Assembly (NCBI GenBank): GCA_902512305.1
Contig: CABXIU010000002.1
Location: 62,001-126,000, forward strand
Direction of reading: 5' to 3'
DNA length: 64,000 nucleotides
Source: an uncultured Gammaproteobacteria bacterium
GTDB lineage: Bacteria > Pseudomonadota > Gammaproteobacteria > PS1 > Pseudothioglobaceae
Part shown: positions 56,984 to 64,000 of the stretch, one piece after another
Layout: the number at the start of each line of letters is the position of its first letter
How positions within the stretch are numbered: the first letter of the stretch is position 1
Program-made: the position numbers and the translations under genes
The notes under the pieces: generated by a model
Seen by the model: the letters and a program-made list of their open reading frames with translations, nothing else
The model's database searches: none
Told to the model about the DNA's origin: nothing

Positions 56984-57002
56984 GTGTCTAGAAATTAGAC
57001 AC
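56984..57002. promoter_or_regulatory. Perfect inverted repeat upstream of the importer operon
   Basis: GTGTCTA and TAGACAC form perfect seven-base arms around five bases. The element ends 20 bases before the start codon of the substrate-binding protein gene and just upstream of its ribosome binding site. It may be a repressor operator or an mRNA leader hairpin. Its GC content is higher than the surrounding AT-rich spacer. Confidence 0.5.
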
Positions 57003-57013
57003 ATATATTACTA

Positions 57014-57050
57014 AACAAAAAAAACCAACTAACAATGCGTTTGTTGGTTT
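57014..57050 (-). terminator. Intrinsic terminator after the 322-residue membrane protein
   Basis: On the minus strand AAACCAAC and GTTGGTTT pair around a loop and are followed by eight T residues. It lies 67 bases after the stop of the membrane-protein gene at 57117. It separates that gene from the importer operon. Confidence 0.75.
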
Positions 57051-57116
57051 CCAACCACTATATAGTATGGAAAAACCTAGGTCAAGAAGTTTTTCCTGAA
57101 AAAAAATATTGGATAG

Positions 57117-58085
57117 TTAAGCGTCAGATTTTTTAGCAAGCTTTTTTATTATTAAAACAAGTCCAGCTAGAATAAAAACTAGCAGATAGTCAATTACTGG
57201 AATTCTTAAAATTTCATGGATCTGGCTCCAACCTCTTTCTGAATAAATTGCGATTAAGGCAATTAAAAACAACCCAGCAATAACCCACCTTATAAGTCTT
57301 GATAGGCCAAGTCCATGCATTTGAGTAACTACGAACATTGCTAAAAAACCAAAAAGAAACATTGGCCAAAATTCTTGTCCAGCAATCAATGCAACAACAA
57401 CTCCATGAAACAAAACCAAAACCTCTAAGGTAAGTGTCCACCATCGATTTGTGTGAACCCGTGTAAAAATAAATCCAGCTTGAATCATTAACAAAAAGGT
57501 ATAGAAAAAACCAAATAAATGGCCCCATGTCGTTTCCATTGGATGAAACCAGAAGGTATAAACGACTGCCCAAGAAAAATAGTATCCATGGTATCTAATA
57601 AGAAATGGCCTGATTCCAATAAATTTTTTGCCTCCAGAGCCAAAAAACAAACCCCTTCTGGGAGCTTCAATCATTAAGACAACTACTAGTAAAAGAATGA
57701 CTGAGGCTTGTGAAGAAAATACAGATACATTTTGCGCAAGTCCGTCATACCAGAGTGCAGTTTGAAGATAATGCAGAGCGCCAAATGCCGCTGTTCCGCA
57801 TAGTGCAATCCAGTTGATTGCGTGCAACTTGGTTCTATCTTGGAGTTTGTCACGATTCTTTTGTGCCCAAACTATAACACCCCATATGAAAAGCTGATGA
57901 GTTAAATATCCACCCCAAGCTGTTGCTTGAGATGCAAAATTAGGATCAGGAAGTTTCCAAAAATACCAGGCCGCACCTTGGTCAGGTAGCAATGTTATTT
58001 GGTCAAGATGAGGTTGAAGCAGGAGGATGCTCGCGGTGGCGAGTGCAGCGATAATGACCGCAAGAGACCAGACCTTGTTTAACAT
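57117..58085 (-). CDS. Polytopic membrane protein of unknown family
   Basis: A 322-residue protein with about nine to ten membrane helices and no recognised domain. Many histidines and tryptophans lie in or near the helices (for example LTHQLFIWG, ALHYLQTALW, RYHGYYFSW, WFHPMETTWGHLFGF, VHTNRWWT, FHGVV, THQ and QMHGLGL). The spaced histidines could bind heme or metal, but this is not provable here. It follows the secreted-protein gene at 58109 by 23 bases, on the same strand, and ends at an intrinsic terminator. The two may form a small envelope module. Confidence 0.55.
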   Translation of the reverse strand: MLNKVWSLAVIIAALATASILLLQPHLDQITLLPDQGAAWYFWKLPDPNFASQATAWGGYLTHQLFIWGVIVWAQKNRDKLQDRTKLHAINWIALCGTAAFGALHYLQTALWYDGLAQNVSVFSSQASVILLLVVVLMIEAPRRGLFFGSGGKKFIGIRPFLIRYHGYYFSWAVVYTFWFHPMETTWGHLFGFFYTFLLMIQAGFIFTRVHTNRWWTLTLEVLVLFHGVVVALIAGQEFWPMFLFGFLAMFVVTQMHGLGLSRLIRWVIAGLFLIALIAIYSERGWSQIHEILRIPVIDYLLVFILAGLVLIIKKLAKKSDA

Positions 58086-58108
58086 AGGTTAGATTATATA
58101 CATTTATA

Positions 58109-58687
58109 TTAACTTGAAGCGCAGAGGCTTGGATCCCAAAACTCGTTTTCGATGTCACCCATCGAAAAAAGTAAGCCGACTATATCAGTAAACGAAAATT
58201 TTTCAATATCACCAACTGCCATAATATATTGGCCAGTATTGGTCTCATTAAAAACCTTGATATAGTAGGTTCCAGGTTTATATACTCGGTCAGAGAGAAA
58301 GTTTTCGCCTATTTCTGGACCATTCCAATACCATTGTTTTCCGTACTCCTCATACCAAGGAATCCATTCAAAGTTTTCACCGTCTGCCAAATCAATTCTG
58401 TGAAATTCTGAGTCTAAGACCTCAAATGAGAACTTACTTTCTAAAGCACACTCGCCAATTTTGGCTGCTAGAATTCCTGCATAGAAGTCAAAGTTAACAT
58501 CGGACTGTATTAGATAATAATGTGGATTGCCTGAGAGGGTTGAGTAGATTGCTTTTGAAATTTCAGGATTTTCTATCTCATAGGGCGCATCTGGGGGATA
58601 AGTTGAGTTTTTATTAAGTACGGGTTTATGAGCGTAGGCGTGTGTGAATAAAAGCAGCAGTAGAAATGAAGTAATACACTTTTTCAT
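58109..58687 (-). CDS. Secreted beta-rich protein of unknown function
   Basis: A 192-residue protein with a signal peptide (residues 1-19, MKKCITSF...THAYA). Cleavage after AYA would leave His as the first mature residue (HKPVL). The rest is beta-rich and ends with a PPC-like strand pattern (KPGTYYIKVFNETNTGQYIMAV) and a C-terminal Cys (DPSLCASS). No family is recognised. Its start overlaps the ftsK stop by one base and it is followed by the polytopic membrane gene. An N-terminal His could serve as a copper ligand, as in histidine-brace proteins, but this is only a suggestion. Confidence 0.5.
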   Translation of the reverse strand: MKKCITSFLLLLLFTHAYAHKPVLNKNSTYPPDAPYEIENPEISKAIYSTLSGNPHYYLIQSDVNFDFYAGILAAKIGECALESKFSFEVLDSEFHRIDLADGENFEWIPWYEEYGKQWYWNGPEIGENFLSDRVYKPGTYYIKVFNETNTGQYIMAVGDIEKFSFTDIVGLLFSMGDIENEFWDPSLCASS

Positions 58688-61026
58688 TAGGACTCGTCTG
58701 GCTCAATTGGTTCGGGCGCTAAAACATCCCTGTTTCCAGCACTATTCATGGAGCTAACAATCCCGCTTGCCTCCATATCTTCAATAATTCTTGCGGCACG
58801 GTTATAGCCAATCCGCATTCTTCTTTGAAGGCTTGATATTGATGCTCTTCTAGTAGAGGTTACTATTTGTACAGCCTCATCAAAAAGAGGATCAAGCTCT
58901 TCGCTGTTGTAACCTGAACCCATGTCTCCAATCGATTCTGATTTTGGATTGAGTACGCCATCTAGGTAGTTCGGACTTGAGTTCTTTTTAAGGTGTTTGA
59001 CCACTCTTAGAATCTCACTATCTTCGACAAAGGCTCCATGAACCCTTGTGAGATGAGAAATTCCTGGAGCCATATATAACATATCTCCCATGCCCAGAAG
59101 CTGCTCTGCTCCAGACTGATCTAGAATCGTTCTAGAGTCAGTTTTTGATGAAACTTTGAAAGAAACTCTGGTGGGAATATTGGATTTTATGAGGCCAGTT
59201 ATCACATCAACGCTTGGTCTTTGTGTAGCAACTATAAGGTGTACACCGGCAGCACGCGCTTTTTGAGCAATACGCACTATAAGCCCCTCAACACGCTTTG
59301 ATTTGGCTCTGTCTTCTTGCGCTAGAGCCCCAAGCATATCTGCGTATTCATCTATCACGATAACGATGAGCGGAAGAGCTTCGAGTTCTGGGTGCTTCTC
59401 GCCTTCTTTAGCCGTTTCTGGATTAAAAGATGGGTCTAAAAGAGGCTTGCCAGCTTTTTTAGCGCGGCGTTGTTTTTCGTTGAAAGATTCAATATTTCTG
59501 ACGCCAAACTTTGCTAAAAGACTATAGCGTCTTTCCATTTCGTTGACAGACCACCAGAGCGCGCTTGCAGCCTCATTCATATTTGTAACCACAGGCGTTA
59601 AGAGGTGAGGTATGTCTGCGTATGAGGCAAGCTCAACAATTTTAGGGTCAATCATGATCAGTCTAACTTGCTCTGGAGAGGCCTTATACAAAATACTCAA
59701 AATAATAGCATTGAGTCCTACTGACTTTCCCATTCCTGTTGCACCTGCAACTAATAAGTGAGGCATTTTTGCAAGGTCGACAACAACTGGCAAACCATTA
59801 ATATCTTTACCAAGGCCCATAGAGAGGGTTGATTTTGCTTGAATGAAAGCCTCACTAGAGAGTATCTCCTTGAGCCCAATCATCTCTCGATTATTGTTAG
59901 GTATTTCAAGTCCAATGACAGGCTTTCCAGGAATGACATCCACAATTCGCACACTCTCAACAAGAAGCGCTCTCGCGAGATCTTTATTAAGGTTCATTAT
60001 TTGGCTTACCTTAATGCCTGGTGCAAGGGATATTTCAAATTGAGTGACAACCGGGCCCGGAGTTACTGCAGTAATTGTGACATCAAAGCCAAAATCCTTG
60101 AGTTTGATTTCAACCTGCTGACCCATTTCTACTAGGAACTCTTGTGTATAACCAAGCCCTGAATTGTCAACATCATCTAATAGTGATAGATCTGGAAGCC
60201 CTCCAGAAGAGCCTGCTTTAAAGAGGTTGCTGCCTTGCTCTTTTTGAGGCTTATCCGCTTTTTTTGGTTTCTTAGACTTATCCGCTTTTTTTTGCTTTTC
60301 CGTCTTGTCCATTTTTGGGCTTTCTGGGGCCGCAGTCTCTTGGACTAAGGGCACTTTGGAGCTAATAATTTCTGGCTTGACCTTTTCTTTTTTAATGGTT
60401 GAAGAGGCTTTTTCTTCATCTGAGCGTCTATTGAAAAAAGTGCTGCCAATGCTTTTCCATGAGGCGCTCGTTGCTATACTAAAACTAACAAAAATTATTC
60501 CTACATAAATCAGAGTTGATGAGTTGCCAAAAAACTCATAAAAAATGAGTTCATGCATCGATTTTCCAATCATTCCTCCGGCTAAGAATGTTTCTTTTAG
60601 GTCGTCCATTAATTTTATTTCAGGGGCGTATTGATGCGCTAGGGCTGCAATAAAAAATAACATTACAAGATAAGAGATGAATCGAATCAGAAAAGTAAGA
60701 GGACTTTGGCGCTCTTTATTTGCGTCTCGATGAAAGTTGTAGCCTAGCCAAATCATCGATATTGGGACAACATACGAGACATAACCGAGAATGCCAAAGC
60801 TGATGTCTTTAACATAGGCACCAAATATTCCCGCACTATTCGTAACTGGTTTGGCGAGTTCCGCTCCACCTGTCCATGGGTCTTCAGAGGCTGAACCTGT
60901 GATAAGTGAGACAAAGAAAACAGCGCCAATTGTCAAGAGCAAAATAAAAATCGACTCACTGACAAGTTTAGAGCGCGGATTATTTACAGGAGTATTTTGA
61001 GTGGTTCGTTTATTATTTTTTTTCAA
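58687..61026 (-). CDS. ftsK: DNA translocase FtsK
   Basis: A 779-residue division protein that pumps DNA and activates XerCD at dif. Four membrane helices occupy about 28-180. A short linker rich in Lys and Ala-Asp-Lys repeats follows (about 240-265). The RecA-like motor has Walker A GATGMGKSVGLNA and Walker B LIVIVIDEYADML. The gamma domain that reads KOPS is at the end (STRRASISSLQRRMRIGYNRAARIIE). The linker is much shorter than in E. coli. It is divergent from trxB by 47 bases, a common gammaproteobacterial arrangement. Confidence 0.95.
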   Translation of the reverse strand: MKKNNKRTTQNTPVNNPRSKLVSESIFILLLTIGAVFFVSLITGSASEDPWTGGAELAKPVTNSAGIFGAYVKDISFGILGYVSYVVPISMIWLGYNFHRDANKERQSPLTFLIRFISYLVMLFFIAALAHQYAPEIKLMDDLKETFLAGGMIGKSMHELIFYEFFGNSSTLIYVGIIFVSFSIATSASWKSIGSTFFNRRSDEEKASSTIKKEKVKPEIISSKVPLVQETAAPESPKMDKTEKQKKADKSKKPKKADKPQKEQGSNLFKAGSSGGLPDLSLLDDVDNSGLGYTQEFLVEMGQQVEIKLKDFGFDVTITAVTPGPVVTQFEISLAPGIKVSQIMNLNKDLARALLVESVRIVDVIPGKPVIGLEIPNNNREMIGLKEILSSEAFIQAKSTLSMGLGKDINGLPVVVDLAKMPHLLVAGATGMGKSVGLNAIILSILYKASPEQVRLIMIDPKIVELASYADIPHLLTPVVTNMNEAASALWWSVNEMERRYSLLAKFGVRNIESFNEKQRRAKKAGKPLLDPSFNPETAKEGEKHPELEALPLIVIVIDEYADMLGALAQEDRAKSKRVEGLIVRIAQKARAAGVHLIVATQRPSVDVITGLIKSNIPTRVSFKVSSKTDSRTILDQSGAEQLLGMGDMLYMAPGISHLTRVHGAFVEDSEILRVVKHLKKNSSPNYLDGVLNPKSESIGDMGSGYNSEELDPLFDEAVQIVTSTRRASISSLQRRMRIGYNRAARIIEDMEASGIVSSMNSAGNRDVLAPEPIEPDES

Positions 61027-61049
61027 GACAGCTTATAATACTCATTTGA

Positions 61050-62021
<972 letters not shown>

Positions 62022-62075
62022 ATCAGACAAGACTTTCGGAGCTTGAATTCAAACTCTATTATAATTTGCCTTGTG

Positions 62076-62081
62076 TATAAT
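62076..62081 (+). promoter_or_regulatory. Putative -10 element of tRNA-Phe
   Basis: A perfect TATAAT lies ten bases before the mature 5' end of tRNA-Phe. No good -35 element is found 16-18 bases upstream. A second TATAAT at 62060-62065 could also serve. Assignment rests on position and the perfect hexamer. Confidence 0.45.
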
Positions 62082-62091
62082 TACGCGATTT

Positions 62092-62167
62092 GGCCATATA
62101 GCTCAGTTGGTAGAGCAAGGGACTGAAAATCCCTGTGTCCCTAGTTCAATTCTAGGTGTGGCCACCA
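62092..62167 (+). tRNA. tRNA-Phe (anticodon GAA)
   Basis: A 76-nt cloverleaf with acceptor GGCCATA/TGTGGCC-A-CCA, D arm GCTC-AGTTGGTA-GAGC, and anticodon stem GGGAC-type with loop CTGAAAA giving GAA. The T arm contains TTCAATT, and CCA is encoded. It is followed by a strong terminator at 62173-62207. Confidence 0.96.
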
Positions 62168-62172
62168 TTTTT

Positions 62173-62207
62173 AAAGCCGAATTAGACTGATGTTTAATTC
62201 GGCTTTT
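62173..62207 (+). terminator. Terminator after tRNA-Phe
   Basis: AAAGCCGAATTA pairs with TAATTCGGCTTT around a short loop, with a run of T residues after the second arm. It begins six bases after the tRNA CCA. The arms are nearly perfect, and it may also end the convergent gene at 62214. Confidence 0.9.
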
Positions 62208-62213
62208 TATTAG

Positions 62214-62591
62214 TTAGTCAGAAGCGCGACACTTCCAGAAGAATAAAACTACAAAAATCGCAGTTGCAAACATTCCGAAAGGATCCAAAGCAGCAGCTCC
62301 GGTTGATATGTGAAATAGCTGAACTGCAACAAAACAAAGGTTAAGGTAGACACCCATTAGCATGCCTAATTTTTTTATATGCTCGCTACCAACCCAGGTT
62401 GGAGCCATCCAAGAAATAACACCTATGCCTAGTATTGGGATTGATGCTGCTTGACCAAAGGTCACAAGATCAGGATTGTCAGCTAATGCAAATCCAAAGC
62501 TATCTGCGGGAACACTTGGAAATAGCCAGAACATTACAACCCATATCCAGGCAAATATAGCTTGGGCTTTAAATAAATGTGTTAATGTCAT
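62214..62591 (-). CDS. Small four-helix membrane protein, unknown
   Basis: A 125-residue protein with four hydrophobic helices (about 8-25, 45-65, 73-95 and 103-120). No recognised domain; helix 1 contains a tryptophan-rich run (FAWIWVVMFWLFP). It stands alone: the tRNA-Phe terminator lies at its 3' end and the UPF0149 gene is 133 bases upstream on the same strand. The 133-base AT-rich spacer likely holds its promoter. Function unknown. Confidence 0.6.
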   Translation of the reverse strand: MTLTHLFKAQAIFAWIWVVMFWLFPSVPADSFGFALADNPDLVTFGQAASIPILGIGVISWMAPTWVGSEHIKKLGMLMGVYLNLCFVAVQLFHISTGAAALDPFGMFATAIFVVLFFWKCRASD

Positions 62592-62724
62592 TTTTTTTAC
62601 TCCTAAAGTTATTAAAAAGTTTTCTTAATAGTCCTTAGTTGAATATTGGACACTTTAATTATAGACAAAGCAAATAAAATAATTATAGAGATTGAGTTTT
62701 AACTTAAGTTATCGAGGCTTTTAA

Positions 62725-63282
62725 TTAGTGGAGTTGAGTGGGGCTGATAAAGTCCTGCTTTGAAGGCTGTAGAGTTTCTTGAATAAAGAGAACACCTATT
62801 CTGACAAACTCAACGATTTCATAAAAGTCCTGAGCGTTATCTTCTGTGTCCATAAGGTCTGCATCGAGCTGTGAAATCTCACTGATGTCCTTAATCATTT
62901 CAGTAACCTCTTCATCAGAGGTTTCCACTGAGCTAAGTCCAAGTCCAACTAAGAAACCTTGGCACCATTCAATAAGCGTACTTGCCTGCTCTCTTAGAGA
63001 AGAGGCATCATCTGCAATAACAGGCCAAAAGTTCAGTGTTGGGTCGCCAAGTTGCTCACTGGTGTTGTTAAAGATTTCAGCGAGTATCTGGTGAGCTCCC
63101 TTTTCAAGTAAGTTGTTTAGGTCTATGCTCACTAGGATTTCATTGAGCCAGTCATCTAGCTCAATGTCTTGTTTGACACAATAAAAACCACACAGAAGGC
63201 CATGAGCAGAGGAGATAGTGTCATCTGTGTTAAGCTTATGAATCGCATCCTTTGCGAGTTCATAATTGATAGGCTGACTCAT
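62725..63282 (-). CDS. YgfB/UPF0149-family protein
   Basis: A 185-residue acidic, helical protein with the family blocks SAHGLLCGFYC at the start and WCQGFLVGLGLSS in the middle (about 125-137). UPF0149/YgfB proteins are widespread in Gammaproteobacteria and often precede pepP and ubiH; here the gene follows pyrB by four bases. Biochemical role is not settled. The start is preceded directly by the pyrB stop, suggesting co-transcription. Confidence 0.85.
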   Translation of the reverse strand: MSQPINYELAKDAIHKLNTDDTISSAHGLLCGFYCVKQDIELDDWLNEILVSIDLNNLLEKGAHQILAEIFNNTSEQLGDPTLNFWPVIADDASSLREQASTLIEWCQGFLVGLGLSSVETSDEEVTEMIKDISEISQLDADLMDTEDNAQDFYEIVEFVRIGVLFIQETLQPSKQDFISPTQLH

Positions 63283-63286
63283 TGAG

Positions 63287-64000
63287 TTAAAAAGCTCCAG
63301 CTAAGATTTCCATAACAGCCATTCGAACTGCAATACCATTGGTGACCTGTTGCAGGATGACTGACTGCGTTCCATCTGCCACCTTGGAGCTGAGCTCTAT
63401 TCCTCTATTAACTGGTCCAGGGTGCATCACGATTGCATCGGGTTTGGCTAACTTTAGGTTTTCAGTTGTAAGGCCAAAGCTGTCAAAATAAGTTTGTTCA
63501 TCTGGGATGTCAGCAGCAATCATTCTCTCTTTTTGAAGCCTTAGTGAAATGATGACATCAGCCCCTTTGATGCCTTGCTCTAGGTTGTTAAAGCGCTCGA
63601 GCCCTGGGGTTTCTTCTTTGTAGTGCAGAGTCTCTGGTGCGATAAGTCTAATATCAGTAGTACCCAAAGTTTTCATGGCTTGAATATCAGATCGAGCAAC
63701 ACGAGAATGCCTAATATCTCCAACAATTGCAACAGAGAGGTTATCAAATGATTTTTTATGCTGTCTGATGGTGAGCATATCTAACAGTGCCTGAGTTGGA
63801 TGCGCATTGATTCCATCACCCGCATTGATTATGGAGACGCCTTCTAGGTTTTCAGCAACTCGATGCGGTAGGCCATTTTGTTGATGTCTAATTACAAACA
63901 TGTCAATTTGCATCGCCTTGAGGGTGTGCATTGTATCCATCAGGGTTTCGTTTTTCTTGGTCGCTGAGTTCGCAAGATCCACGTTTATTGTTTTAGCGCT
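63287..64000 (-). CDS. pyrB: Aspartate carbamoyltransferase catalytic chain, N-terminal part outside the window
   Basis: The frame runs from the stop at 63287 to the window edge without an upstream start in view, so the N-terminus is missing. An internal GTG at 63982 is not a convincing start because the coding frame and homology continue beyond it. Visible blocks are [13 protein letters not shown], the [12 protein letters not shown] active-site helix, [14 protein letters not shown], and [11 protein letters not shown] near the C-terminus. The enzyme makes carbamoyl-aspartate, the step before PyrC. No pyrI is adjacent. Confidence 0.93.
   Translation of the reverse strand, partial: SAKTINVDLANSATKKNETLMDTMHTLKAMQIDMFVIRHQQNGLPHRVAENLEGVSIINAGDGINAHPTQALLDMLTIRQHKKSFDNLSVAIVGDIRHSRVARSDIQAMKTLGTTDIRLIAPETLHYKEETPGLERFNNLEQGIKGADVIISLRLQKERMIAADIPDEQTYFDSFGLTTENLKLAKPDAIVMHPGPVNRGIELSSKVADGTQSVILQQVTNGIAVRMAVMEILAGAF

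Overview
The window reads as a contiguous, almost gap-free stretch of a low-GC chromosome from a marine, free-living gammaproteobacterium. SspA/SspB, a YgfB/UPF0149 protein, DUF2970 and DUF2909 membrane proteins, DciA upstream of secA and an E. coli-type PrkB phosphoribulokinase all point to Gammaproteobacteria. The mixture of a phosphoribulokinase, an aa3-type oxidase, a bc1 complex, a copper nitrite reductase, a trimethylamine-dehydrogenase-like flavoprotein and a DMSP-demethylase-like protein resembles the SUP05/Thioglobus (GSO) group. That placement is inference from gene content; no rRNA or phylogeny is available here. No insertion sequence, prophage, CRISPR array or rRNA operon was seen.

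Layout. 1-6415 (minus strand): a truncated RND/MMPL exporter, an EamA-type transporter, tRNA-Leu(GAG), secG, tpiA and a trimethylamine-dehydrogenase-family flavoprotein. 6534-13719 (plus): the replication block dnaA-dnaN-recF-gyrB followed by phosphoribulokinase. 13736-21443 (mostly minus): leuS, a class 1B-like pyrD, bioD (plus), sspB, sspA and the bc1 complex petABC. 21518-35945: dciA, secA, pyrC, ribF, mutY, metA, a P-loop protein, a DUF2797 protein, purC, an M23 peptidase, dxr, cdsA, uppS and hisF. 36006-44928: an aerobic respiration island with cyoE, Sco-like proteins, ctaA, coxB (with a fused cytochrome c domain), coxA, a microprotein, ctaG, coxC, a DUF2909 protein and surf1. It is followed by tRNA-Thr(TGT).

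The accessory part lies at about 45090-58687. A minus-strand cluster encodes an acyl-CoA ligase, a crotonase-fold protein lacking both usual catalytic glutamates, an OsmC-like peroxiredoxin and a DmdA-like (GcvT-family) methyltransferase. Next to it is a Crp/Fnr regulator whose only four cysteines lie in a C-terminal tail. Divergent from the regulator is a complete nirK followed by two very short membrane-protein genes. Then come a peptide-type ABC importer (dppA-B-C-DF, with the two ATPases fused) and two uncharacterised envelope proteins. The window closes with ftsK, trxB, tRNA-Phe(GAA), a small membrane protein, a UPF0149 protein and the 3' part of pyrB.

How it fits together. Electrons can pass from quinol through bc1 (PetABC) to the cytochrome-c-fused CoxB and the aa3 oxidase, whose assembly factors (heme A synthesis, Cu delivery, Surf1) are all adjacent. 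NirK can take electrons from the same c-type/cupredoxin pool to reduce nitrite to NO. The DmdA-like cluster and the TMADH-like protein suggest use of methylated osmolytes or amines, and the Dpp importer suggests peptide uptake. The least explained items are the Cys-tailed regulator/nirK/microprotein locus and the DmdA-like cluster. Both are plausible starting points for an undescribed system, but nothing in the sequence alone proves one.
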